A stretch of DNA of 64,000 nt from Brucellaceae bacterium (GTDB lineage: Bacteria > Pseudomonadota > Alphaproteobacteria > Rhizobiales > Rhizobiaceae). The notes under the pieces are model-generated. The model ran no database searches. It had not been told where the DNA came from and saw only the letters and a program-made list of their open reading frames with translations. The DNA lies in contig JACKJW010000006.1 in NCBI GenBank assembly GCA_020637755.1, positions 1 to 64,000 on the forward strand. Reading direction: 5' to 3'. Shown in pieces: positions 26,517 to 34,116 of this stretch. Position 1 is the stretch's first letter; each line of letters starts with the position of its first letter. The position numbers and the translations under genes were made by a program.

Positions 26517-27077
26517 ATGACCACGGAAGACGAGATGCTGCCGGTCGATCCTGAAGGCGCCACGCTCTTGATTGTCGAGGATGACAAGCCGCTGCAAACC
26601 CGGCTGGCGCGCGCCATGGAAAGCCGCGGCTTTGCGGTGGCGACCGCCGATGGCGTGGATGAAGCCCTGACACTCGTGAAAGCAGGCGCACCGGACTATG
26701 CCGTCGTCGACATGCGCCTTGGCGACGGCAACGGGCTCGATGTCGTGTCCGCCATCCGCGAGGCCAGCCCCGGCGCCCGCGTCATCGTCCTGACCGGATA
26801 CGGCAATATCGCAACCGCAGTCACCGCCGTGAAGCTCGGCGCCATCGACTATCTGGCCAAGCCTGCCGATGCCGACGAGATTTTTGCCGCGCTGACGAGC
26901 CGGCCCGGCGAAAAGGCCCCGGTGCCTGAAAATCCCATGTCGGCCGACCGGGTGCGCTGGGAACACATCCAGCGGGTCTATGAGGCCTGCGACCGCAACG
27001 TGTCGGAAACCGCGCGGCGGCTGAACATGCATCGCCGCACCCTTCAGCGCATCCTCGCCAAGCGGGCACCGCGCTGA
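26517..27077 (+). CDS. actR: Global redox response regulator ActR (RegA/PrrA type)
   Basis: 186-aa regulator with a receiver (VEDDKPLQ, phospho-Asp in VVDMRLGDGNG, Lys in YLAKPAD) and the highly conserved Fis-type helix-turn-helix SETARRLNMHRRTLQRILAKR at the C-terminus. RegA proteins control respiration, nitrogen and carbon fixation and redox genes. The ATG at 26517 follows GGAAGAG; a longer frame from 26427 has no homology-like residues. Its stop is only 3 bp from the convergent mmcB stop. Confidence 0.95.
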   Translation: MTTEDEMLPVDPEGATLLIVEDDKPLQTRLARAMESRGFAVATADGVDEALTLVKAGAPDYAVVDMRLGDGNGLDVVSAIREASPGARVIVLTGYGNIATAVTAVKLGAIDYLAKPADADEIFAALTSRPGEKAPVPENPMSADRVRWEHIQRVYEACDRNVSETARRLNMHRRTLQRILAKRAPR

Positions 27078-27080
27078 GTT

Positions 27081-27566
27081 TCAGTCGCCGTCGAGCGGCT
27101 CGATGGAAATTCCGGCAAGTTCGGCCATCAGGAGGCGCTGGGCACCGGCGCGCGCAAATCGCGTGGTCAAGGCCTTGCGCCGCGCGCCGGCCAGCCTGTG
27201 TTCCGGTGCGTCCCTCAGGATTTCCGCGCCATAGCCGTCGGAGAGGATGAAGCCCGCCTCGCCGGGAAAAATCCCGTCCGGCACCCCCGGATGCGTGGCG
27301 AAAAAGAGCCTGTCGCACCAGTCGCGGTAGTCCGGCCATTTGTTGTCGGCGCGCAGGTCTTCCACCGACGACTTGATTTCGATGATCCAGAAATCGCCTT
27401 TCGGTGTCAGCACCATCAGGTCTGCCCGCCGCCCGCTGACCAGCGTCAGCTCCGGCAGCATGACGGCCCCCATGTCCATGAAAAGACGCTGCACGCCCCG
27501 GCGCACCAGAAGCGCCCGCTCGGACTGGCGTCCGTCGGAAAGCGGATTCGGCATGGGATGGGTCAT
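27081..27566 (-). CDS. mmcB: DNA repair protein MmcB (putative endonuclease)
   Basis: 161-aa restriction-endonuclease-like protein. The nuclease motif FWIIEIKSSVEDLRADNKW (Glu-x-Lys with preceding Asp in RADLMVL) is clear, followed by DWCDRLFFAT. In Caulobacter, mmcB is SOS-induced and protects against mitomycin C. Here a LexA box lies 15 bp upstream (27581-27595), which favours a start at 27566 (MTHPMPN) or 27554 over the more upstream ATG at 27575 or the 182-residue frame, since those would place the operator at or inside the coding start. Confidence 0.85.
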   Translation of the reverse strand: MTHPMPNPLSDGRQSERALLVRRGVQRLFMDMGAVMLPELTLVSGRRADLMVLTPKGDFWIIEIKSSVEDLRADNKWPDYRDWCDRLFFATHPGVPDGIFPGEAGFILSDGYGAEILRDAPEHRLAGARRKALTTRFARAGAQRLLMAELAGISIEPLDGD

Positions 27567-27580
27567 CAAGGCCATGGCCG

Positions 27581-27595
27581 GAACATGCCATGAAC
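27581..27595 (-). promoter_or_regulatory. LexA (SOS) box upstream of mmcB
   Basis: The plus strand reads GAAC-N7-GAAC (27581-27584 and 27592-27595), i.e. GTTC-N7-GTTC on the coding strand, the exact alphaproteobacterial LexA consensus. It sits directly before the mmcB start, consistent with the SOS regulation known for mmcB in Caulobacter. Confidence 0.75.
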
Positions 27596-27638
27596 AAAAT
27601 CGTTTGTGAACCCGTCGCTGCGAACGCACGCGTGACTG

Positions 27639-28070
27639 TCAGCGGATGCCGTTGGCCTGCTGGACTTCGCGGACATAGGCGATGATGGTCTCGATTTCAC
27701 CGGGGCTGACCTGTGGCTGCGCCGGCATGTTGCCAAAGGGCCAGTGGTGCGCCCGCACGCCGTGCAGCGCGGCAAGGCGGAAGGAATCATCGCCATGGTG
27801 GTTGGGTTCGTAGATCCGGTGGATAAGCGGCGGCCCGTGGCCGTCATTGCCCGCGCCGTTGATCCCGTGGCAGGCCGCGCAATTCGCATTGAAGGCCTCC
27901 CTGCCCGTGGTGGCTGCCGGAGACAGTGTTGCCGGGACGGACACCATCACCACGTCCTGGCCCGCGGCGGGCGCGGCATCACGCGTCCCGCGCATGGCAG
28001 TCCAGCCCCACAAACCGGCGGCAAGGGCACATGCCAGCCCAGATGCAACAACGATCTTCCCGTTTCTCAC
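27639..28070 (-). CDS. Periplasmic or membrane-anchored class I cytochrome c
   Basis: 143 aa. An N-terminal hydrophobic segment (residues 6-24) serves as signal or anchor. One haem site, C64-A-A-C67-H68, lies in NANCAACHGINGAG, and a candidate axial Met is in WPFGNMPAQPQ near residue 115. The start is GTG at 28070 preceded by GGGGGAAG and overlaps the stop of the CueR-type gene by 4 nt (GTGA), so it is cotranscribed with that regulator. The product is likely a small electron carrier; the link to copper is discussed under findings. Confidence 0.85.
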   Translation of the reverse strand: MRNGKIVVASGLACALAAGLWGWTAMRGTRDAAPAAGQDVVMVSVPATLSPAATTGREAFNANCAACHGINGAGNDGHGPPLIHRIYEPNHHGDDSFRLAALHGVRAHHWPFGNMPAQPQVSPGEIETIIAYVREVQQANGIR

Positions 28071-28462
28071 GACACTTCCCCCGTGGCGAGCTCTTCAAGG
28101 ATCGGACAGTCGGGCCGGTCATCGCCATGGCAGGCGCCGATCAGCCGGTTGAGGGTCGCCTTCATGGATTTCAGTTCGGCGATCTTTGCCTCGATGGCGG
28201 CGACATGGGCGATGGCAATGGCGCGCACGTCCTGGCTGGCGCGCGACCGGTCGCGGTAGAGCGCCATCAACTGGCGGCATTCCTCTATCGAGAACCCGAG
28301 ACCCCGCGCACTTTTCAGGAAGGTCAGGCTGTGCGTGTCGGCATCCGAATAGTCCCGGTAGCCGTTGGCCGCACGGCCCGGTGCCACCAGCCCGATATCC
28401 TCGTAATAGCGGATTGTCTTGGCCGGCAATCCGCTGCGTTCTGCCGCCTCACCGATGTTCAT
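28067..28462 (-). CDS. MerR-family copper-responsive regulator (CueR/HmrR type)
   Basis: 131-aa activator. The N-terminal winged HTH MNIGEAAERSGLPAKTIRYYEDIGL is typical of CueR/HmrR. A dimerisation helix follows, and the metal-binding loop has C111 and C119 in CHGDDRPDC, the CX7C arrangement and numbering of the Cu(I) site of E. coli CueR (C112/C120). It should sense monovalent Cu, Ag or Au and distort target promoters to activate them. The downstream overlapping gene is a cytochrome c, not copA. SD GGAAACGG precedes the ATG. Confidence 0.88.
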   Translation of the reverse strand: MNIGEAAERSGLPAKTIRYYEDIGLVAPGRAANGYRDYSDADTHSLTFLKSARGLGFSIEECRQLMALYRDRSRASQDVRAIAIAHVAAIEAKIAELKSMKATLNRLIGACHGDDRPDCPILEELATGEVS

Positions 28463-28658
28463 GGCAACCGTTTCCTCACTTTATGCTGCACTGCACATTG
28501 TGACTGAAATGCAATAGAAGCCGAATCAAGCCATTTTAGCGCTTCCGCCACGTCATTAACTGCTTGGCAACCATAAAATCACGATATTAACTGCGATGTC
28601 GAAAACATGGCCCGAATCGGGCAGGCTCGCCACAATTCAGGACACGGATTTTCCCACG

Positions 28659-29276
28659 ATGAACTTCAAGACCTTTGCCGCCGCGGCGACGATCGCCCTG
28701 ACGACTGCCTTGGCCGGTTGCTCCGGCACGGCCATCCAGACCTATTCCTCGTCCTACGGGATCGTGAAGGACTCCGGCTACCAGCTGCCGCGCATCCCGA
28801 TTTCCCGTGTCCCGCAGAGATATCACCGCCAGATGGTCCGCTACGACACCAAGGAAAAGGCGGGCACTGTCATCGTCGACACGCGCGAGAAGTTCCTTTA
28901 CCTCGTCATGTCCGAAGGCAAGGCCATGCGCTACGGCATCGGCGTCGGACGCAAGGGCTTCGAATGGTCGGGCACGGCGCGCATCGGCATGAAGCGCGAA
29001 TGGCCGGTCTGGACCCCACCGTCCGAGATGATCGGCCGCGACCCGAAACTCGCCAAGTACCGCGAGGGCATGGAACCAGGCCTTCGCAATCCGCTCGGCG
29101 CGCGCGCCATGTATCTCTTCAACAAGAGCGGCGACACGGGCTACCGGCTGCATGGCTCGCCGGAGTGGAACTCCATCGGCGGCAACGTCTCGTCCGGCTG
29201 CATCCGCCTGATGAACCAGGATGTGATCGACCTCTACAACCGGGTGTCGGTCGGCGCCAAGGTCATCGTCCAGTAG
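28659..29276 (+). CDS. L,D-transpeptidase lipoprotein (YkuD domain)
   Basis: 205 aa. Lipoprotein signal with lipobox LAGC (Cys21) after MNFKTFAAAATIALTTA. The YkuD domain (about 75-205) starts GTVIVDTREKFLYLVM and has the catalytic pattern HGSPEW...SSGCIRLMNQDVIDLY with the active Cys. It would form 3-3 cross-links in peptidoglycan or attach outer-membrane proteins to it. The ATG at 28659 is chosen because the signal peptide begins there. Upstream, 28463-28658 is AT-rich for this genome and probably holds promoters for this gene and the divergent cueR-like gene. A terminator follows. Confidence 0.88.
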   Translation: MNFKTFAAAATIALTTALAGCSGTAIQTYSSSYGIVKDSGYQLPRIPISRVPQRYHRQMVRYDTKEKAGTVIVDTREKFLYLVMSEGKAMRYGIGVGRKGFEWSGTARIGMKREWPVWTPPSEMIGRDPKLAKYREGMEPGLRNPLGARAMYLFNKSGDTGYRLHGSPEWNSIGGNVSSGCIRLMNQDVIDLYNRVSVGAKVIVQ

Positions 29277-29302
29277 GGTGATGCGTCATCGCAGCATCGC
29301 AA

Positions 29303-29326
29303 GGCGGCCCGCAAGGCCGCCTTTTT
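29303..29326 (+). terminator. Rho-independent terminator after the L,D-transpeptidase gene
   Basis: GGCGGCC (29303-29309) / GGCCGCC (29315-29321), 5-nt loop CGCAA, followed by TTTTTCTTT. It starts 26 bp after the stop codon. Confidence 0.85.
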
Positions 29327-29363
29327 CTTTGCGAAGCCTTTCCCTTTCTGGCATGGCTCGGCC

Positions 29364-30020
29364 ATGACCCTGCTGCAGTATCTTGATTTCGCCGGTGTCG
29401 CGGTCTTCGCCGCCACAGGGGCGCTTGCTGCCTCGCGCAGACAGTTCGATATTGTCGGCTTCCTGTTCTTCGCCGTCATTACCGGCACGGGCGGTGGCAC
29501 GCTGCGCGATCTCGTGCTGGGTCAGGCGCCGGTTTTCTGGGTGCGAGAGCCGGCTTACATCCTTGTCTGCGCAGCAACGGCGATTCTGGTTTTCTTCACC
29601 GCTCACCGGTTGGAAAGCCGCTATCGCTGGCTCCTCTGGCTGGATGCCGCGGGCCTGTCGGCCTATGCCGTGATGGGCGCGGCCAAGGGCCTGGCTGCCA
29701 CCGGCTCGGCAACCGTCGCCATCGTCATGGGCATGCTGACAGCGGCCTTTGGCGGCATCGCCCGCGATACGCTGGCCGGCGAACCCTCGGTGCTCATGCG
29801 GCCCGAGGTCTATGTGACCGCCGCCATGGCGGGCGCTGCCGTCTTCACGGCGCTGGACATGGCCGGGCTGCCGCTCGCCGCCTCGGCCGGGGTCGGCATC
29901 GCGACGGCCTTCGCGGTGCGCGGCGGGGCACTCCTGTTCGGCTGGCGCATTCCGGGGTATCGCGCCCGGCCCGGTCGCAGTGAGGAAGAACTGAAGAAGC
30001 GCAACGTGTTGCGCGACTGA
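29364..30020 (+). CDS. Trimeric intracellular cation channel (TRIC/UPF0126, YicG-like) family protein
   Basis: 218-aa membrane protein with seven hydrophobic segments in two repeated halves. Each half carries the family's Gly-rich helix break followed by a charged residue: ITGTGGGTLRDLVLG in the first and TAAFGGIARDTLAGEPSVL in the second. Prokaryotic TRIC channels conduct K+. It is monocistronic after the terminator at 29303 and ends 4 bp from the convergent adenosine kinase gene. Confidence 0.88.
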   Translation: MTLLQYLDFAGVAVFAATGALAASRRQFDIVGFLFFAVITGTGGGTLRDLVLGQAPVFWVREPAYILVCAATAILVFFTAHRLESRYRWLLWLDAAGLSAYAVMGAAKGLAATGSATVAIVMGMLTAAFGGIARDTLAGEPSVLMRPEVYVTAAMAGAAVFTALDMAGLPLAASAGVGIATAFAVRGGALLFGWRIPGYRARPGRSEEELKKRNVLRD

Positions 30021-30024
30021 AGGC

Positions 30025-31017
30025 TCAGAGCAATCCGGCCTGTACCGCCGCATCGCGCAGGTTCACCTGCGGCCGCGGGCCGATCTGCTGGATGACGATG
30101 CCGGCAGCCAGCGACCCCAGCTCGCCACAGGTGCCGAGCGGCAGCCCGGCCGTGTAGCCATGGAGGAACCCGGCCGCGTAGAGATCGCCTGCACCCGTCG
30201 TGTCAACGAGATTGTCGATCGTGATTGCATCAACCTTGAACGTTTCGCCGCCGCGCACGATCACCGAACCCTGTTCCGAACAGGTGACGGCGGCGAGCTT
30301 GCAATCGGCACGGATCGCGTCCAGCGCGGTGCCGAAATCGGCGGTCTGGTAGAGCGACTTCAGCTCGTGCTCGTTGGCAAACACGATATCGACGGTGCCC
30401 CAACGCATCAGCTCGAGGAATTCATCGCGGTAGCGGTCCACGCAGAACGGGTCCGAAAGCGTCATCGCCATCTCGCCGCCGCCCGCATGAGTCAGCGCGG
30501 CAGCCTGACGGATCGCCTCCTTGGCGCGCGGCGGATCCCACAGGTAGCCCTCGAAATAGGTAACCTTCGCCGCCTTGGCCTTGTCCGCTTCCACATCTTC
30601 CGGCCCGAGCTCGATGCAGGCACCGAGATAGGTGTTCATCGACCGCTCGCCATCCGGTGTCACGAAGATCATCGAACGCGCGGTCGGCGGGTTGCCGGGC
30701 AGCGCGCGCGTGTCGAAATCCACGCCTTGCGCACGAATATCATGGGTGAAGATGCGCCCCAGGCTGTCATTGCTGACCTTGCCGAAATAGGCGGTTCGGC
30801 CGCCAAACGAGGCGATACCGGCCGCCGTGTTGCCCGCACTGCCGCCGGACGTTTCCACCGCAGGACCCATCGCCGCGTAGAGCGCTTCGGCCCGTTCCGC
30901 ATCAATGAGGTTCATCGCCCCTTTGATGATCCCGTTGGCAACGAGGAAGTCGTCATCGCAGCGCGCGATGATGTCGACAATGGCATTCCCGATGCAAAGC
31001 ACGTCGTACCGGCTCAT
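30025..31017 (-). CDS. PfkB-family sugar/nucleoside kinase, adenosine kinase type
   Basis: 330-aa ribokinase-fold enzyme beginning MSRYDVLCIGNAIVDI, with SGGSAGNTAAGIASFGG (substrate lid region) and the C-terminal catalytic motif DTTGAGDLYAAGFLHG (anion hole and general-base Asp). The length, start segment and NEHELKSL match the adenosine-kinase-like branch widespread in Rhizobiales. It probably phosphorylates adenosine to AMP. SD GAGGGGA precedes the ATG. The specificity is a family inference. Confidence 0.85.
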   Translation of the reverse strand: MSRYDVLCIGNAIVDIIARCDDDFLVANGIIKGAMNLIDAERAEALYAAMGPAVETSGGSAGNTAAGIASFGGRTAYFGKVSNDSLGRIFTHDIRAQGVDFDTRALPGNPPTARSMIFVTPDGERSMNTYLGACIELGPEDVEADKAKAAKVTYFEGYLWDPPRAKEAIRQAAALTHAGGGEMAMTLSDPFCVDRYRDEFLELMRWGTVDIVFANEHELKSLYQTADFGTALDAIRADCKLAAVTCSEQGSVIVRGGETFKVDAITIDNLVDTTGAGDLYAAGFLHGYTAGLPLGTCGELGSLAAGIVIQQIGPRPQVNLRDAAVQAGLL

Positions 31018-31164
31018 GGTTTTCCCCTCGTCCGCATGGCTTCAACGGCCGGTTTAGACGGTTTTTGCTGCATTGCAAGATCAGATCGCCTTGCGTGCGA
31101 ACCCCGCGCTTCCTATTTGCGCCGGGTGCGGTGGGTGCCGCCGGAAGACAGGAAAGAAAGCGCC

Positions 31165-31896
31165 ATGATCATCGAGGCCGCACGGCTGGCCGCCAGCCGT
31201 CTCTTCTCGCCGGAATTCCGCGCCGTGCTTTTCAAGTCGATCGGCATGACAATCCTGCTGCTCGTCGCCGCCTGGTTCGGCATGAAGGGCCTGTTTGAGT
31301 GGCTGGCGCTGCCGTGGATCGATGCGCTGCTTCCGGGCCTGCCGGCCTGGGCAGGCTGGCTCGGCATTGTCGCGGCCGTCTTCGCTGGCATCGGGCTGGC
31401 ATTGGGGCTGGCTCTGCTGGTCGCCCCGGTCACCGCCATCGTTGCGGGCATATTCCTCGATGATGTGGCCGATGTGGTCGAGAAGGAGGACTATCCCTCC
31501 GACCGGCCCGGCAAGGCGCTGCCAGCGCTACGCTCCGGCATTCTTGCGGCAAAATTTCTCGGCGTGGTCATCGCGGGCAACATCGTGGCGCTCATCCTGC
31601 TGCTGGTGCCCGGCGTCAACATTGCCGCCTTCTTCCTCGTCAACGGCTATCTGCTCGGCCGCGAATTCTTCGAGTTCGCTGCCATGCGCTTCCGTCCGGA
31701 AGCCGAGGCAAAGCTTTTCCGGCGCAAGCATTCGACCACCGTCTTTTTTGCCGGTCTGGTCATTGCGGGTTTCCTGTCGGTGCCGGTGCTGAACCTTGCC
31801 ACGCCGCTGTTCGCCGCCGCCATGATGGTGCACCTGCACAAGATGCTGTCGGCCTCCGACCCGCGTTTTGCCGCCGTGGAAAGCGGGCGCGGCTGA
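31165..31896 (+). CDS. EI24/CysZ-like membrane protein
   Basis: 243-aa integral membrane protein with four or five long hydrophobic segments, the family segments LLVAPVTAIVAGIFLDDVADVVE and VNGYLLGREFFEFAAMR, and a basic loop after them. EI24-domain proteins include the sulfate permease CysZ; whether this one moves sulfate is unknown, as no cys genes are nearby. The ATG at 31165 follows GGAAAGAA; the very long upstream frame (from 30160) is antisense to the adenosine kinase gene and is not coding. It ends 3 bp from nth. Confidence 0.8.
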   Translation: MIIEAARLAASRLFSPEFRAVLFKSIGMTILLLVAAWFGMKGLFEWLALPWIDALLPGLPAWAGWLGIVAAVFAGIGLALGLALLVAPVTAIVAGIFLDDVADVVEKEDYPSDRPGKALPALRSGILAAKFLGVVIAGNIVALILLLVPGVNIAAFFLVNGYLLGREFFEFAAMRFRPEAEAKLFRRKHSTTVFFAGLVIAGFLSVPVLNLATPLFAAAMMVHLHKMLSASDPRFAAVESGRG

Positions 31897-31899
31897 ACC

Positions 31900-32646
31900 T
31901 CACCCGATCAGCTGCGGCGGAAGTTCCACCAGCGCGGCAGGCACGTCGCAGGTCTTTTCCGGGGATTTGCAGATGTCGGCGATGATACAGGCCTCGCAAT
32001 CGGGCTTGCGCGCCTTGCAGCAATAGCGCCCGTGCAGGATGAGCCAGTGATGGGCATGGAAGAGATAGTCTTCCGGCACGATGCGCATCAGCTGATCCTC
32101 CACCGCATCCGGCGTCTTGCCCGGCGCAAGGCCCAGCCGGTTGGCAATGCGGAAGATGTGGGTGTCAACGGCCATGGTCGGGATGCCGAACGCCATGGAC
32201 ATCACCACATTCGCCGTCTTGCGGCCGACACCCGGCAGCGTCACCAGTTCCTCGCGGGTGCGCGGCACTTCGCCGCCGAAATCATCCACCAGCTTTTGCG
32301 ACAGCGCGATCACGTTTTTCGCCTTGTTGCGCCAAAGCCCGATGGTGCGGATGTAGCCGCCCACCTTTTCCTCGCCGAGCGCCAGCATCTTTTCTGGCGT
32401 GTCGGCGACTTTGAACAGCTCCCTGGTGGCCTTGTTCACGCCTGCGTCGGTCGCCTGGGCGGACAGCGCCACGGCCACCACCAGCGTGAACGGGTTGACA
32501 TGGGCAAGCTCGCCCTTCGGTTCCGGGCGCTGAACCGAGAAGCGGCGGAAGATTTCGCGCACCTCGTCCTTGCTGTACCGGCTGCGCGCGCGCGCGGTCC
32601 GTGCAGGGCGGGCGGATGCGACCTTTTTCATGTTTCCGTCAGACAT
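31900..32646 (-). CDS. nth: Endonuclease III (DNA glycosylase/AP lyase)
   Basis: 248-aa base-excision-repair enzyme for oxidised pyrimidines. The helix-hairpin-helix LPGVGRKTANVV holds the catalytic Lys, AVDTHIFRIANRLGLA the catalytic Asp, and the 4Fe-4S cluster motif C-x6-C-x2-C-x5-C lies in CCKARKPDCEACIIADIC. A basic N-terminal extension (KKVASARPARTARARSRYS) is common in alphaproteobacteria. The ATG at 32646 follows AGGGAA; longer starts would overlap the divergent DUF2244 gene at 32669. Confidence 0.95.
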   Translation of the reverse strand: MSDGNMKKVASARPARTARARSRYSKDEVREIFRRFSVQRPEPKGELAHVNPFTLVVAVALSAQATDAGVNKATRELFKVADTPEKMLALGEEKVGGYIRTIGLWRNKAKNVIALSQKLVDDFGGEVPRTREELVTLPGVGRKTANVVMSMAFGIPTMAVDTHIFRIANRLGLAPGKTPDAVEDQLMRIVPEDYLFHAHHWLILHGRYCCKARKPDCEACIIADICKSPEKTCDVPAALVELPPQLIG

Positions 32647-32668
32647 CTTTTCCCTATAATCTTCAGAC

Positions 32669-33160
32669 ATGAGCCACGCCACCGCAGTTGACGCGCAAGA
32701 ACCGGTTTTCGATGCGCTGCTGACGCCCCATCGCTCGCTGGGACGGACGGGCTTTCTCGCCGTCATGGGCATCTGCGCCTTTGTCTGGCTGTCCTCCGGC
32801 GTGTTTTTCCTCTCCAGGGGTGCCTGGCCGGTTTTCGGCTTTTTCGGGCTGGATGTCATCCTGCTCTGGATGGCTTTCAAGTGGAATTACCGGGCCGCGC
32901 GGGCCCGCGAGGAAGTCAGGCTGTGGCGCCATGACATGCTGATCCGCAAGACGGCACCGTCTGGCCGCGTGGAAGAACACCGCTTCAACCCGTTCTGGAC
33001 ACGCTTCCTGGTTTCCCGCCACGACGAGATCGGCGTGACGGGCATGAATGTCGTGGGCGGCGGCAACAATGTCTCTATCGGCGCATTCCTGAACCCCGAC
33101 GACCGCGACAGCTTTGCCAAGGCCTTTACCACGGCACTGGCCACCGCAAAGCGCGGCTGA
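32669..33160 (+). CDS. DUF2244 membrane protein
   Basis: 163 aa. Two adjacent transmembrane helices (about 28-68, with RSLGRTGFLAVMG before and a short SRGAWP turn between them) are followed by a cytoplasmic beta-rich domain with FNPFWTRF and VGGGNNVSIGAFL. This matches DUF2244, whose function is unknown. It starts 22 bp from the divergent nth gene, an arrangement conserved in alphaproteobacteria, so the two promoters overlap. Confidence 0.85.
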   Translation: MSHATAVDAQEPVFDALLTPHRSLGRTGFLAVMGICAFVWLSSGVFFLSRGAWPVFGFFGLDVILLWMAFKWNYRAARAREEVRLWRHDMLIRKTAPSGRVEEHRFNPFWTRFLVSRHDEIGVTGMNVVGGGNNVSIGAFLNPDDRDSFAKAFTTALATAKRG

Positions 33161-33223
33161 GCGCAAGTTTCGGGTGGCGCGGCTTTGGCGTCCGCGCCAC
33201 TGTCGCGGCATGGAGGACCAGCC

Positions 33224-34111
33224 ATGACTGCCCATGATCCCATTCTTTCCCGCGACATCACGCCGTCGGGCACCGACTACGAGACCGTCCGCCGGGTGAT
33301 CGAGAAACTGTCGCTCGATTTCCGCGACCAGCCTTCGCTTGAGGTGCTTGCCGCCGTGACGGGCGAGACACCGACGGGTCTGCAAAAGCTGTTCACCCGC
33401 TGGGCGGGCCTCAGCCCCAAGGCTTTTCTTCAGGCCGTGACGCTCGACCATGCGCGCCGCCTCCTGGATGACGGTGCGCCGCTGCTCGATGCCGCCTATG
33501 AGCTTGGCCTGTCCGGTCCGGGCCGTCTGCATGATCTGTTCGTGACCCACGAGGCAATCACGCCGGGCGACTACAAGAGCCGCGGTGCGGGACTGGAGAT
33601 CGCCTGGGGGTTCCATCCCTCGCCCTTCGGACAGGCGCTGATAATGGCGACGGAGCGCGGGCTGTGTGGCCTTGCCTTTGCCGATGAGGGTGGCGAGGGT
33701 GCCGCCTTTGATGACATGGCAGGCCGTTGGCCGAATGCACGGTTCGTGGAGGACGCTGCACGCACCGCGCCGTTTGCTGCAAGGGTCTTTGATCCGGACA
33801 AATGGTCGCCGGAAACCCCGTTGCGCATCGTGATGATCGGAACGGACTTTCAGGTCCGCGTTTGGGAGGCACTCATGCGCATTCCGATGAACGGCGCCGC
33901 AAGCTATGGCCAACTCGCCGCGGCCATCGGGAAACCGAAAGCCAGCCGGGCGGTCGGTGCCGCGATCGGCGCCAATCCACTCTCCTTCGTGGTGCCTTGC
34001 CACCGGGCTTTGGGCAAGTCCGGCGCGCTCACCGGTTATCACTGGGGCTTGACGCGAAAGCGCGCCATGCTGGGCTGGGAAGCGGGTCAGACAGGCGGCG
34101 AAACGTCCTGA
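33224..34111 (+). CDS. AraC-HTH / O6-methylguanine-DNA methyltransferase fusion (Ada-like without the Zn domain)
   Basis: 295 aa. Residues about 15-115 form an AraC-type double helix-turn-helix (SLEVLAAVTGETPTGLQKLF, then LDAAYELGLSGPGRLHDLF). Residues about 125-290 are the Ogt methyltransferase domain with the acceptor motif P258-C-H-R (C259), the arginine-finger region ASRAVGAAIGANPL and SGALTGYHWGL. The N-terminal Cys4 zinc methyl-phosphotriester domain of full Ada is absent. It repairs O6-alkylguanine; whether it still activates genes is unclear. SD GGAGG lies 8 nt before the ATG. Confidence 0.9.
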   Translation: MTAHDPILSRDITPSGTDYETVRRVIEKLSLDFRDQPSLEVLAAVTGETPTGLQKLFTRWAGLSPKAFLQAVTLDHARRLLDDGAPLLDAAYELGLSGPGRLHDLFVTHEAITPGDYKSRGAGLEIAWGFHPSPFGQALIMATERGLCGLAFADEGGEGAAFDDMAGRWPNARFVEDAARTAPFAARVFDPDKWSPETPLRIVMIGTDFQVRVWEALMRIPMNGAASYGQLAAAIGKPKASRAVGAAIGANPLSFVVPCHRALGKSGALTGYHWGLTRKRAMLGWEAGQTGGETS

Positions 34112-34116
34112 CCCAC

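Noticed and set aside
30160..31164. Upstream extension of the EI24 protein giving 578 residues
   Set aside because: The extra part is antisense to adenosine kinase; the EI24 start at 31165 has its own RBS.
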